Positions 56,201-63,441 of a stretch of DNA of 64,000 nucleotides are shown in pieces. This stretch comes from Giardia muris. Its lineage: Eukaryota; Fornicata; Diplomonadida; Hexamitidae. Every line of letters starts with the position of its first letter. Positions within the stretch are counted from its first letter, which is position 1. Location of the stretch: positions 1,178,001 to 1,242,000 of the forward strand of contig CM016928.1 of assembly GCA_006247105.1 (NCBI GenBank), written 5' to 3'. The notes under the pieces were generated by a model, which worked only from the letters and a program-made list of their open reading frames with translations, made no database searches and had not been told where the DNA came from. The translations under genes and the position numbers were made by a program.

Positions 56201-56483
56201 CTTCCAGAAGCCCGAGAGGATCATTGGGTATCAACTCTTGCGACGAATCCTTGGGAAGTTGAGTAGTAATGACCAATACGTCCTTCTAAACGCCCTTCTG
56301 GCACATGCCGGACAACCGAGCCGTGATGCGTATCTCTTCGCGACCACCCTCGATTACTTGGCCCAGGACTTGGCCATCAGAAAGGTTATTCGGAACATCT
56401 TCGACGAGTTAAGCCCACCACTCCTTCCTTGGACCATACGAGCGATTCGTGACTCTCCTAGCTTCACTCAACGCACGGATTGA
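47250..56483 (+). CDS. NOT1: CCR4-NOT complex scaffold NOT1
   Basis: A 3077-residue, almost entirely helical protein. The middle has the NOT1 MIF4G domain (about 1200-1430): CCKAVGHWLGICVFQGG and ITHENLNFITLI align with the CAF1-binding region (family L-G-x-W-L-G-x-x-T-L ... L-x-x-K-x-L), followed by PTSGYVLVPISYLHRVLEEI. A DUF3819-like region (about 1570-1710) and a C-terminal NOT1 superfamily region (about 2700-3060, with LRNLSHQGGH where the family has LRYPN-x-H-T) follow. NOT1 organises deadenylases and repression modules for mRNA decay. It is longer than human CNOT1 (2376), mainly in the N-terminal half. The ATG follows a run of seven A. Confidence 0.85.
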   Translation: MSTQVQDVYYAIRRLLQTGKSLAEIDAGFKHVLAQCGNAAYPYLMHASLQLLRAPLADSQREHIMWLLHASVASLAKHWEGLSLISAGISWLLYGAADQAPAISHFVYTTLARETPSPNLGVIVPLVLGCMPQAWPNSGQIVQDAIQRAITLNTEYELMAVFYFASHQAAGVRQSVLSRLPPAFLDRMAARTSRGTMDPALLVSQQMLHPDQLHLLLAMGPALSADPLLARHFFAQAPTFWKSARLGQLLFSIFTQGQRVGGMTAAQIAHHLHFPPEKVQQYERLSGAYPVLTWNATNLFVGINHANIEIFWPDLVAGLYNANVQLTPFDLVGTLLDAYAGYVLASNPTLCLCAECHAEFRATNRSDLFEIIVSDTEMTHPRLRVSLITGLVLYLQRTAQTFADKVLTTLRDLNGRSWSAMTPPEAIPQQLNAAFYACRRAFFFLSPFNGPCVEGVDGTNLDRCPFLQALDGLTGFFTRGGFPCKCARTPLRENMTEALSELDAIFAPTSLTAAANPDALIWRSRSIVRKIFLLYPWTDLSSRAILDMLLGLTRATSREQPAMHIFRGVYRDPVTRCQEQLLLTLAYTDLTILPVLLPDSKRPKVIHRNMIARCRQIVTPQDIIAKACLRAYAATLLQRFVPKHPKQAIPQALLARLAAVNSELLLCTCSLVCRLAPNFSGKVVDFCNDFQLTQEFITSWANFECACEGAIISSGRGHCNLSLWLTSMVNKHGRVFMECLLSFLIKKLLRLIKDTHPPPGTSGSDDIGNLLLPQQWELCDDFVRPYSETLKRREQANPPPITPGVFYLHLETYMSAQYPFGYSEILMRAIPDTLPAIYNACTASEYPCGTSDAMPSEAMLVTFFKMLRAYWPYFAAAYPDDQYLQELIGTVLRLLRAAVPQCLAVDENELGLYTSEPGAEAGLEPARAAAQGLFQGTISPAGYYEMVEARTCDPDPGTQHTNCCMVYFLIQALRVDTGLYERLQLEAPSMEQRASMAQVSAATLGALVASGQVRDVFLPMTYTAILELLNSSESWKHDAFWCFARYISHDDAAASPPCRNCLSERPSFCAHVLMTPYFRGLSADDIAALPPERAEIYAGLKHENLMLVDEVPMRVRLREAQLVDRTLCYDLGKLANQYRRTEVATDGLSPVIPTGLPTGYSPQPRSPLTTTHLTRQGMLDVPAQILARMPSDFQQAYKDLHTAEASFDERALGFFEQLLASRSFSPQRPDALIEQIKTHLPQKLQALVIAMVSTILFAGNLPSSDAAAIATIHDRVYASLQDHGVQERYDRMLLIYSLTALLTLLNPVSEVVRTGPPARVVECCKAVGHWLGICVFQGGRLITHENLNFITLIDFAAEQGSILGLTYFLCAFMSHSYTTLSVIPPTSGYVLVPISYLHRVLEEIQRGEIACQCPMEHVSECFTVLTSFQSEAYTFSDDPGKIGTAACVARVPALQGLFSPVETMDPIVLESGRVIDQALRPPPFDFIDPRATARQRALDEGKDPLPLSLSGAVDLADLGRRTTYRIPDELLSSEFCRGILMTVHGNRACHKTPIPFLLAFLAANPSVVDALRRAAYIAHGLPEIEEARQRATTHAQATVKALVQNSICKDGDGSVSSKDVQDLISIAVRSVSYSLIRASVHDAVCVRVRAIIDSRYEWEGETDVLVDDVVIGALVQLTAEVVIERIRLELKTRIHLLVMHMKQTQQLKFTPGANSFGDEQSCGESFISELSGSTSVPLLAPADGQGESPALEVASACWKIFSEAPFPYEPGACTLASAECTAQHAIGHLYPFVNIRDTIFSAPYGIPALPTDQPTASQRDGMFFKAEADTVFKRLFGVKLAFTAGQGRRSHASRSGFVNLLTAAHLYALYLASTLPALPHADPQPVRDALVSLYTQVASVFIAVNSQVSLLESLDGGAPMPRDRLNSTIENIFSTLRMGIQRLAASEHGALVDIHSLQVNHYVLGSIHAIRAAMGAFGLTAPVAERNTLPDTVLTLGDWLLEHVTIDGAVSLLPGVEPLQAMKDRILDIPTLGIEAVEPCCAVLDQLLAKFMETCSVVVQKHNETGISVSISADKPSDLTLIRGKLMANISEKQTGLAGQMKIGDAAKLELVRPLVQYDEHTSLACFGMSRSIPFAIYSVLLRLAHDLGNTILEARLRLLAQYRFILVLTHAILWELACSNVSVGGFWLSDLVAEAGIELVRCRILTPQGLVSLIQGTIEHVSGALNAWILSSIERNGVLTGSEQNTLSGKLSSEGGVFLVTRCQGVMDAFAKILLTLCYQNRFTYAPPPCTLEELGELYGIVAEGYVNILETVAFFKTALPPITILTQTEVPGYVERLINVSGTYTARTQSLMSEYRTYYRHLFMGPFNILCAYGFHPDHSGFIASFLSPSKDGCGMDKHTNQLLAAIEAWYGRLSETVNLALTDRPLPTSYLAGKLGTAFILEVLPTFSDLMPFQDRAGVVSAFLFDLNAIGFFFGGKLANLIFDAIMFKFLYRSASTSLTQLGNGLGSLAYYMVLGASELHFTISFTKSGLLGRFMSRLLRFATFLVSLKYGTRDKMHVFRTSRNVDLLEAELRREFGPLDQIEFLCDSANIILFRSLVVLFDGLFDPSSPLVVFRQDFVQVAAHYLHYISPEVSPVFATLFHALVTNSSFLRAALDDAPISSLCFARHTLDTALAYHGTNIRQFIVSAEGLVSSEREQGIMDCLADVQRRLGILTSGRAMHVINDNTLSSMILRSPLMCFHGTGKDPLQYNIVARPLEGLLLHPSWSRYAELVHVLLRFDWVAQEGSRQANGVPAVYGQFHKCFLRFVELLGYDYPLFLAAYRLQFLAAMDRHGYPRSRCIIMSAAPPSARPAPSTTDITIIKHLPEISYVPYVAGFHKGLDTLEEEDVTVFDTLQIPNAMIDALCGTGALMLINQLRNLSHQGGHNIETEAVCVLMEKLIACYQTHAQKSGVPNTSFIYGYAHYLCTELIGSILHQHHAFQKPERIIGYQLLRRILGKLSSNDQYVLLNALLAHAGQPSRDAYLFATTLDYLAQDLAIRKVIRNIFDELSPPLLPWTIRAIRDSPSFTQRTD

Positions 56484-56531
56484 AGGAGAGGACCGGAGAT
56501 ATGGCCCTCTCCGATCCCTTTGAACTCGGTT

Positions 56532-56864
56532 TTACTTCCTTTCGTCCGAGGGGGAGGGCATCGTATGTCGGGAACGATGTATTCTCTTGACACAGCTACG
56601 GCACTCATATTGGTCGCCAACCTTCTCCAGAACAAGGTTTGGAGGCTGAAGGCTTGGTCGGACGGCTAACATGAGCTCACGACTTTGAGGAACCTGATTT
56701 GGCGCTGATGTGTCTATTCTCGATTGATCTGTTAGGACAATACGCATGGTAGCGTCTGGATATTCCAGGATTCGGACGTTCCGCAAGACCCCTTGACCAC
56801 CCTCGGCGGCAAGCGTCCGTGCTTCATCCGGTGACAATTCGAGTAAAAACGGTTCGGTGCACAT
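56532..56864 (-). CDS. small hypothetical protein (110 aa)
   Basis: The ATG at 56864 is chosen because it has an A/T-rich leader (gggaataaa) and begins just past the stop of the upstream gene; an alternative ATG at 56879 would overlap it. The chain starts MCTEPFLLELSPDE, has beta-type strands (RNVRILEYPDATMRIVL) and a basic tail with two Cys (YECRSC). No family recognised; a small OB- or LSm-like fold or transcription subunit are only guesses. Confidence 0.5.
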   Translation of the reverse strand: MCTEPFLLELSPDEARTLAAEGGQGVLRNVRILEYPDATMRIVLTDQSRIDTSAPNQVPQSRELMLAVRPSLQPPNLVLEKVGDQYECRSCVKRIHRSRHTMPSPSDERK

Positions 56865-56865
56865 T

Positions 56866-57300
56866 TTATTCCCTTTCATTATCGTCGTCGATGTAGACGT
56901 CCGGGACGAACTTGAAGTCGTGGACGGTGGCAAGTAGCTTCTCGATCTGCTCGAGGTCAAGCTGGAGCTTCAACTTGGCCTGTTTCCACGCACGCGCGTT
57001 TGAGGTCCTATTCTCATGCGTTATCACCCTCAAGGACCCCTCCTTGCCGGAGATGGAGGTGAGGCTGTTCTGCATCTCCTCGACGAAGCCGTGGCGCACC
57101 AGGATGATCCCGGTGGCGTCATCCGTGAACTTAAGAGACTTACAAGCGCGAGTCACAAAATCAATTGTCTGGCCGACGGTGTCTGAATCGACGAGGGGGA
57201 CAACGACCATGACGTTCTTGGCACCGGGCCTGCCGGAGAGGTTGCGGACGCGCTCGTGGTTCCTCTCGATGATTCTGGCACGTAACTCCTCGCCGGGCAT
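56866..57300 (-). CDS. hypothetical protein (144 aa)
   Basis: Starts MPGEELRARIIERN at 57300. A beta-strand (KNVMVVVPLV) early, then alternating helix and strand (GIILVRHGF) and a terminal helix (KLKLQLDLEQIEKLL) with an acidic end. No domain recognised. The stop overlaps the next gene's start zone; both lie on the minus strand after the Tul1-like gene, separated from it by 99 bp. Confidence 0.5.
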   Translation of the reverse strand: MPGEELRARIIERNHERVRNLSGRPGAKNVMVVVPLVDSDTVGQTIDFVTRACKSLKFTDDATGIILVRHGFVEEMQNSLTSISGKEGSLRVITHENRTSNARAWKQAKLKLQLDLEQIEKLLATVHDFKFVPDVYIDDDNERE

Positions 57301-57369
57301 CTTTTTATTACTCGACCAAAAGAGAAGAGGGAGGAAGAGGAATCAAACTCCTATCGAGATGGATGCGCC

Positions 57370-57401
57370 AAGGCGTCAAGGTGTCAAAGCGTCAAGGGGT
57401 C
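57370..57401. repeat. four tandem 8-bp repeats at the 3' end of the Tul1-like gene
   Basis: On the plus strand four consecutive octamers of consensus AAGGCGTC, with one or two substitutions in some copies (AAGGCGTC, AAGGTGTC, AAAGCGTC, AAGGGGTC). They begin at the minus-strand stop codon of the RING gene and extend into the 99-bp gap before the next gene's ATG. They may be simple-repeat slippage, a 3' UTR feature, or a binding-site array for the downstream promoter. Confidence 0.7.
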
Positions 57402-59574
57402 AGTAGTTCGGCAACGGGATCTGCTCCCGATCAATCGGGCACTGAAGGCTTTGTTCCAACCAGTTCCTAAGGCAGCCGGCGTGGAAGACGTGTCCGCAGG
57501 GAGTTATCCATGGGATCTTTTGGTTCTCATGTAGGATATTCACCCCTCCCTTCTCCTCCTCTTCTTCCTCGCCTTGTTGATATTGAAGTGCTTCTGGATG
57601 TGCTTCGAGATAATGAACATCAATATCTCGAGCCTTGGAGTCTTGATACAAAGAGACTGAGTGTGGGGAAAGAGAGATATAGTCCAGACAAATCGCGCAG
57701 ACCAACATATCACGCACGTCTTGGAGTGGGAGCATATAGAAGCAATTAGTCATGGTCCCCTCAGGGTCTGAAAGGTTTAGGACCGTATTGGGCTGAACGG
57801 AAAGCCGCTTCCTTAAGGCGGGATAATAATCGAACAGGGTGGTCTTCGAATCGTATAGATAAGAGTGTCTATGTAGCGGATTCATGCAATAGTCACCACA
57901 GAAGGCCTCCCGCGAATTCTCCGTCGTCGCGGGGGTAACCACGTACTTGAAAACGAGTGGGAAGGTACGGGGACTGTGTTGTAAAGATTCCTTCGGGGAT
58001 GAGCCCATAGGAAGCTCGGCGAATAGCTTTTTGACGGGTAAACTCTCAGTGCCGTCTGTAATGATCGTGTGCGGAAGGATTTGACGGTCATAATGGTAGA
58101 CGGTGTTCGGGAAGCGTTTCAGATGCATTTGATAGCGTCGTTTGCTGCTTAGGAGCAAGTAAAGCAGCCAAAAGAGCTGGATAGCATTCCAAACGAGCAG
58201 GAAGTATTGATAATATTGATTGGTGCGGAAATGAAGGTAATTGTCATCATAGCAATAGAAGTACCAGATCGGGACCATTCGAATCAGTGTGGCAACGATC
58301 ACGTAATGAGGACGATAACTCAAGAGGGGGGTGACGTTTCGGTGCAAATGAATGCATTGGGGTACCCAGTACGAGGAGGCGGCTAGAAAGACGAAGAACA
58401 TGAAGTTGAACGGTATGAACTCCAGAAGGATGATCCCCAAAGCCATGGCGATGAAAAAGTAGAAGTACATCCGAACCAACCCGCCATTGGGGTTGGCCAT
58501 GTTCCTACGATGATGAAGCATGATGAGATGCAGGTCGACGACGACGCAATAGACGAGTAGAAGGACCGAGGGGAGGACGGTGGCGTTTGAGGAGGCTGAG
58601 AACGAGAGAGCAAGTCGGATTCCTAACGTACCTAACAAGGCATCCAAGGTGGTCTGAAGGATCAAGGAGATGATTGACAATTGATTGAGGCGGACGATGG
58701 AGGTCAGGGTGGTGACCGTATGTATTCCAATCGGAAGGGCTATTAACATCAACAGGGTATAGCATGAGCTATAAATCAAGGAGTCGGTGAATTCTGTTGC
58801 ATAGTTCTTTATGGGTAGTAACCCAGTGATATTGATTGAGCAATTCTTGCTCAATAGATAAAACGTGACCTGTGGGACGTTTTCTTTCCCCTCGACCTCA
58901 TCACTAGGAACCCCTTCTGGAAGCATCTGTGAGGCATAGTCCGGTGGATACCGCGAAGTCTTAATGTCGCGGGGATAACTACCGACGTTGAAATAAAGCA
59001 TATAATCGCATAGCTCTAAACTTGTATTCGATACCGTCTCAGCATCGGGAAAGGCATCCAGCGGAGGCCACGGGTCTGTTGTACTTGTCAATACCTGCTG
59101 ATAATCACTCAAATTTAGGCTGAGTGTTGGATATGAATACCTTGTCCGATGCTTCAAACCTACCACGCCCCGTGTAGTGTTTGGATAGTAATACCCGACC
59201 CCAAGGAAGGAATACCCACCATCCGTATTGTACTGCCCGTCAATGATCGTGAGATAAAGCTCAACGGTCCGAGAAAGGGTTTCGAGCCCGCTATGATTCT
59301 TCTTATAGTCCTCGTATATGCTAACCGTCCAGTTAAGGTCGAAGACCGCGATCTCGGCCACCCCTGGCTGTGTATTCGTCGTATTATCAAACGTGACGTA
59401 TTTGAACTGGAGTGGACCAACCATCCCATTGGTAACATTCCAGTTCCCCAGGAACTCGCCCGTGGCAGGCCCCACTACCATGTCGACGTGCCCCACCGGG
59501 TTCCTCGCTGCCGCAGGAGCCCCCGGGTCGACGAAGCTTGTCAGTATGCATGCAATATAGACTGATAGCTGCAT
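57400..59574 (-). CDS. Tul1/Dsc1-like multipass RING-H2 ubiquitin ligase
   Basis: A 724-residue protein with a signal sequence, a luminal domain (about 20-280) with several N-glycosylation sequons, seven or so TM helices (about 285-520) and a C-terminal RING. This layout matches Tul1/Dsc1 of the Golgi DSC ligase, which targets misplaced membrane proteins. RING ligands: C626, C629, a ~60-residue insert with an acidic run, then C693, H695, H698, C701, C712, and the eighth position D715 (CPID) instead of Cys. Asp as last ligand is known from RBX1. The start codon overlaps the 3' end of the upstream Rqc2-like gene by 34 bp. Confidence 0.75.
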   Translation of the reverse strand: MQLSVYIACILTSFVDPGAPAAARNPVGHVDMVVGPATGEFLGNWNVTNGMVGPLQFKYVTFDNTTNTQPGVAEIAVFDLNWTVSIYEDYKKNHSGLETLSRTVELYLTIIDGQYNTDGGYSFLGVGYYYPNTTRGVVGLKHRTRYSYPTLSLNLSDYQQVLTSTTDPWPPLDAFPDAETVSNTSLELCDYMLYFNVGSYPRDIKTSRYPPDYASQMLPEGVPSDEVEGKENVPQVTFYLLSKNCSINITGLLPIKNYATEFTDSLIYSSCYTLLMLIALPIGIHTVTTLTSIVRLNQLSIISLILQTTLDALLGTLGIRLALSFSASSNATVLPSVLLLVYCVVVDLHLIMLHHRRNMANPNGGLVRMYFYFFIAMALGIILLEFIPFNFMFFVFLAASSYWVPQCIHLHRNVTPLLSYRPHYVIVATLIRMVPIWYFYCYDDNYLHFRTNQYYQYFLLVWNAIQLFWLLYLLLSSKRRYQMHLKRFPNTVYHYDRQILPHTIITDGTESLPVKKLFAELPMGSSPKESLQHSPRTFPLVFKYVVTPATTENSREAFCGDYCMNPLHRHSYLYDSKTTLFDYYPALRKRLSVQPNTVLNLSDPEGTMTNCFYMLPLQDVRDMLVCAICLDYISLSPHSVSLYQDSKARDIDVHYLEAHPEALQYQQGEEEEEEKGGVNILHENQKIPWITPCGHVFHAGCLRNWLEQSLQCPIDREQIPLPNY

Positions 59575-62500
59575 TTATTTTGCCTGGCAGTTACGCTGTG
59601 TACAGCCTTCCCGACGCCGTAGCCTTGCATCTGGAAGGGGCCCGGTACCCCCAGGATGACGGCGTGCTCCGGAATCTGCTTGATGACAAGCTGCTCATAC
59701 TTACTTGGAGATAACATCTTGCTCCCCAGTAGGACTTGTTGTAGAAGTCTATGAGCCTTCCCACGCGTCATCTGCCCCGGGACGATCTTGACGGCGTATG
59801 GAACGTCCTTAACGACTGAATATGGCGCAATCATCACCAAAAGGCCTGGACCTTGCTCATCTGTCGGTCGTTCCGTTGTTATCGTAAAGAGGGCTGAGTA
59901 CTCGGACGAGTCCGTGGTTCCACTGAGCTCCTTTTCTTGCGCTCCTGACGTGCTCACTATAGTATCTTTGAGCATATCATCCTGCATATCTCCACATACC
60001 TCGTCCTCAGGTACGCCCTGATCAAACATCGGTAGGTCTATACCATCCCACATTTGGGCCAGTACGGGGGAAATATGTGCTGAACGAAGAGTTCGGAACC
60101 GTGCAAGGTCATGGGTTGTACAACTCTCCCAAGTATGTCCAATAGTACCACAGAGGTCACAAAACTGCACCTGCTCCACCTCCGCCTCTTCAGGATCCTT
60201 CTCCCCATCCAGTCGCCTCTGGCACGCAGCCGCCTCTTCTTCTCGGCCTTCACTTATCAGCCGACGGATCTTTGCCTGTAGCTTCTGCTGCTTTATCTTC
60301 TCCTGGCGTTCCTTCTGCTTCTGCTTCCGTTCGTCCTTGTACTTGTCCCTTTCGGCCTGTTCCGCCGTCCTCACAATATTCTTCTGCCTCTGAGTATTGG
60401 CGACGATGATGCTATCTGATTGCTGGCGCGAGGTCGCTCGGATTGGGGCTTCGATGGTGTATTCGTCTTCCTTCAATGGAGAGGAGTAGCGGGTATACCA
60501 GAGAGACGCACGAGGCTCATCATAGCGCCACAATAGGCAGATGCCTAGCTCCATTGATTGAGCAGGGAGGTAATTACGCTTTCCGCGGATAACGAACGAG
60601 CCCGTCCCTACAAACGTTCCCGTCGGAGCCGTCTTGGTCACCTGATCGGCATATACCCAGTACGCTTGCAAGGGGACGTTCTGAGTCCATGCCTTGCTAT
60701 TCGCAACGGTAAATGCTCCGGCCTCCAAGACAGTCTGCTGAGGAGGTAGCCAGCGCAACACTCTGTCGTCCTTGGCGCTGCGCAGATCCATTGGGATAGG
60801 AGGGCACTTGATGACCGTGCAGGCCGCCCCATGCGCTTCCGAATGGACGAAAATGTCGACGGGCCCCATAAACTTCTTGACCAGCAGCTCGTTTGATTGC
60901 GCGTCACGTCCTGCGAGGACAAGACACCCGTCGGTCGAGATAAACCAATTAAAGCGCTCAAACCACAAGGGTGCGCGCTGGCGCTGCAGGGCGACGAGGC
61001 GCGCATCCGTGTCACTGATAGCCTTCGCCGCCTCCGCAAGAGATTTCTTCTCTATCTTCTTCAGGTAGATATTCGATTGCCCAACGGTTCGAAGTCCCTT
61101 CTCCTCTGCTTCCTTGGCTCGTCCGTATAGTTGGCTAGCAGCCTCTTGAGCTCCTCGCCATGAAGGAAGATGGATATCGAACTTAACAAGAGCAATACGT
61201 ATATCATTTCCTATCTCTTCATCAGGAGTCGAGTTCATGGGTAGTTCCTCATCAGAACTGACATCGTCAATATCTTCGAGGTTGACAAGTTTGACAACGT
61301 CGTCCAGCGTATATAGCACCTTCAAGCCTTCGAGGCCCATACTCTCCACATCCTCCTGATCAAAGGGAACCTCAATGGTGATTATCTTCTTGGCTGGGTC
61401 AACTGACGCGATGAGGTCGAGGGATTGGCCAGGATTGGAGCTAAGCCACTCCCCAATGCTCTTCCAGGTCAGCTTCCCCTTGTCGAAGAGCATCTTTATC
61501 CCTCGGACCGAATTATCGATGTATGCAGCCTTCCAAATCATGCACTCGGCCTGCAGACGGTTCTTGGCGCTTGTTGCCATGAGAGCTTGCACACGCTCGT
61601 CCGTGGTAGTCTGAGCATGTGTAAGAATGGATTTCGCCTTTAGGAGGAGTTGGGCGCGTGCTTGGTAGCCACGCGCTGTCTCTAGGAGAGAGGTGTATTC
61701 ATCCACGGTTTGATTGAAAGAGGGGTACATACGAATGGTGGTGTCATCGTACAGAGTGCATTCCTGATGAATCTTGCGGATATCGAAGGGATGATATTCC
61801 GCGACACAAACGGCATCAAGAAGCGTTCCAACGAGCTCGGTCTCGTCCTCATTAGAGTCAACGACTTCAATCTCGTCGCGCTTATAGAAGTACAAGTACC
61901 CTGGGGCCAGAAGAGATGAGACAGAGGTGTCTAGGGCGTCGAATAGTGCATATAGAACACCTTCACAGACCGCCCAGAGGCGTTTGAGAAGGGCCTCGTC
62001 CTGTTGAACAGTACGTGCCTTGATGCTCGTTTTCAATCCCAACGCACGCATGATAACGGCCGATGCAGAACCGCCAAGATAAAAGCCTTGGGCGATTGCC
62101 GCTCGGATGCATGCCGCCTGACCCTTCTGCTTGGTGGCCTTATCGACGACTTGTGTGAAGTACTCGAAGGAGCATCGCGCACGAACCTGTTCATACGTCG
62201 TCAAATCCTTTCGAGTTGACAAGTAATTTGCACCAGGAACCACCTTACCCAGTTGCGCCTGGGACGTGATGATTGTGTAATTCTCATCGCAAACAAAGAC
62301 GTTACCACGACCATAGAGCTCGACCACGAGCCGTCTTGTCACATCGCCACCATACCTGCCAAACGCCAAGACGATAACCCGGTCGAAGTAGAACTGTGTG
62401 ACCCCAAGACAGATCAGATTCGAGAGCTCCGAACGAAGTTGTAGGGTAAAGGCCGTCGGCTTCCCAATCTTGCACCGATCGAAGACGGTGGTGTGGGCGT

Positions 62501-62732
62501 GGAACCCTGGCTCGATAAGGAGGGCCGGTCGGGTATAGGCCTCAAGAAGGTCCGGACGCCTTGTGGGGCAGCGCTCGAGAGCCGTATTTGAGGCATGGAA
62601 GCGGAGGAGATAGGTGGTCTTCGAGACGTTGACCACCGCGTTGAGGCGTGTGTTAACTAGGATCGCCCCGAGCTCCTTCGTGAGGAGGGCAATATCGAAG
62701 GATGAGGGAGTTAGCTTCCGCGAGATGGTCAT
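59541..62732 (-). CDS. Rqc2/NEMF (NFACT) ribosome quality-control protein
   Basis: A 1063-residue protein; the ATG at 62732 is used because upstream codons give only TTG. N-terminal NFACT-N domain (1-~480) with a GVTQFYFDRVIVLAFG segment whose Asp-Arg (117-118) sits where the DR motif of Rqc2/RqcH lies, and VVELYGRGNVFVCD. A coiled-coil middle, then NFACT-R (about 610-710) with WFERFNWFISTDGCLVLAGRD, QSNELLVKKF and VHSEAHGA. Then a basic coiled coil, a CCHC-type knuckle (FCDLCGTIGHTWESC) and the C-terminal DUF3441 region. Rqc2 binds stalled 60S-peptidyl-tRNA complexes and can add C-terminal tails; the full domain set suggests an active protein. Confidence 0.92.
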   Translation of the reverse strand: MTISRKLTPSSFDIALLTKELGAILVNTRLNAVVNVSKTTYLLRFHASNTALERCPTRRPDLLEAYTRPALLIEPGFHAHTTVFDRCKIGKPTAFTLQLRSELSNLICLGVTQFYFDRVIVLAFGRYGGDVTRRLVVELYGRGNVFVCDENYTIITSQAQLGKVVPGANYLSTRKDLTTYEQVRARCSFEYFTQVVDKATKQKGQAACIRAAIAQGFYLGGSASAVIMRALGLKTSIKARTVQQDEALLKRLWAVCEGVLYALFDALDTSVSSLLAPGYLYFYKRDEIEVVDSNEDETELVGTLLDAVCVAEYHPFDIRKIHQECTLYDDTTIRMYPSFNQTVDEYTSLLETARGYQARAQLLLKAKSILTHAQTTTDERVQALMATSAKNRLQAECMIWKAAYIDNSVRGIKMLFDKGKLTWKSIGEWLSSNPGQSLDLIASVDPAKKIITIEVPFDQEDVESMGLEGLKVLYTLDDVVKLVNLEDIDDVSSDEELPMNSTPDEEIGNDIRIALVKFDIHLPSWRGAQEAASQLYGRAKEAEEKGLRTVGQSNIYLKKIEKKSLAEAAKAISDTDARLVALQRQRAPLWFERFNWFISTDGCLVLAGRDAQSNELLVKKFMGPVDIFVHSEAHGAACTVIKCPPIPMDLRSAKDDRVLRWLPPQQTVLEAGAFTVANSKAWTQNVPLQAYWVYADQVTKTAPTGTFVGTGSFVIRGKRNYLPAQSMELGICLLWRYDEPRASLWYTRYSSPLKEDEYTIEAPIRATSRQQSDSIIVANTQRQKNIVRTAEQAERDKYKDERKQKQKERQEKIKQQKLQAKIRRLISEGREEEAAACQRRLDGEKDPEEAEVEQVQFCDLCGTIGHTWESCTTHDLARFRTLRSAHISPVLAQMWDGIDLPMFDQGVPEDEVCGDMQDDMLKDTIVSTSGAQEKELSGTTDSSEYSALFTITTERPTDEQGPGLLVMIAPYSVVKDVPYAVKIVPGQMTRGKAHRLLQQVLLGSKMLSPSKYEQLVIKQIPEHAVILGVPGPFQMQGYGVGKAVHSVTARQNKCSYQSILHAY

Positions 62733-63025
62733 CTTTTCTTTCGAGATGATCAAAGTGTTCAAAGCACATCATCATTACCTCTACTCAGGGCTAATAAATG
62801 AAGAATGCTGTCACCCCTTGTTAGAGAAGCCCATATAGGCCTCAAGTCATGCAGATGAGGAACGTGGATTACAGTTCAGGCTGGGAATATAATATATGGC
62901 CTCATCTACAAAATGTCATTCTTGAGTCCATCAGGGCCCGTCGCAAAGCTTTGTCACTGACCTGAAACACCATGGGATTACAAAGATGGTGCTTCTTATA
63001 TACTCCATTCTAAGGACTGAATGCA
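62733..63025. other. intergenic region between Rqc2-like gene and VSP fragment, 293 bp
   Basis: A/T-rich patches (aatataatatatgg near 62886; gtgttcaaagcacatcatcatta near 62755) could be promoter elements for the Rqc2-like gene. No ORF, RNA gene or repeat recognised. Confidence 0.4.
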
Positions 63026-63436
63026 TCAGATATTGAAGTTGCTCGCATCTGGGAGGTAGCCCGAAGCGCAGGCGTCGTACGTTCCGGTTCCGAGGAGATA
63101 TCCGGCCTTGCAAGTCTGGCAGGTGTTGGCGTTCGTGCAGGTCGCACAATTGGTTGGACAGGCCGTGCACGTATTGCTATCGAGGTAGAAGCCTTCATTG
63201 CAGGCGGTGCAAGCATCGGCGGCTGTGCACGCCTTACAACCAGCCGAGCAGGCCTGACATGCTTTGTTGGAATCAGCGTAATAGCCGTCGTTGCAGGTCT
63301 CGCACTTGTCGGCTTCATCAGCGACACACGTTGTGCAATGATCGACGGTGCAATCCGTCCTCATCCTTATGCACTCCCCCGTCCCGGCTCCTTCCGTACA
63401 CGAGAGGGCTCTCGCGTTCTTCCCTCCCCTCACCAT
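63026..63436 (-). pseudogene. VSP fragment (CXXC repeats, no membrane tail)
   Basis: A 136-codon frame with eight CXXC motifs (CTTC, CETC, CQAC, CKAC, CTAC twice, CATC, CQTC) typical of Giardia variant-specific surface proteins. It has no signal peptide at the start, no C-terminal transmembrane helix and no CRGK tail; it ends at a stop after SNFNI. The ATG at 63436 overlaps the poly(A) signal of the neighbouring VSP gene. It looks like a broken or truncated VSP copy. Whether it is transcribed is unknown. Confidence 0.75.
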
Positions 63437-63441
63437 TCACT
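63435..63441 (-). terminator. AGTGAAT poly(A) signal at the VSP stop codon
   Basis: On the minus strand the VSP stop TGA runs straight into AGTGAAT (the A of TGA is the first base). VSP genes are known to have a poly(A) signal at this position. Confidence 0.65.
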
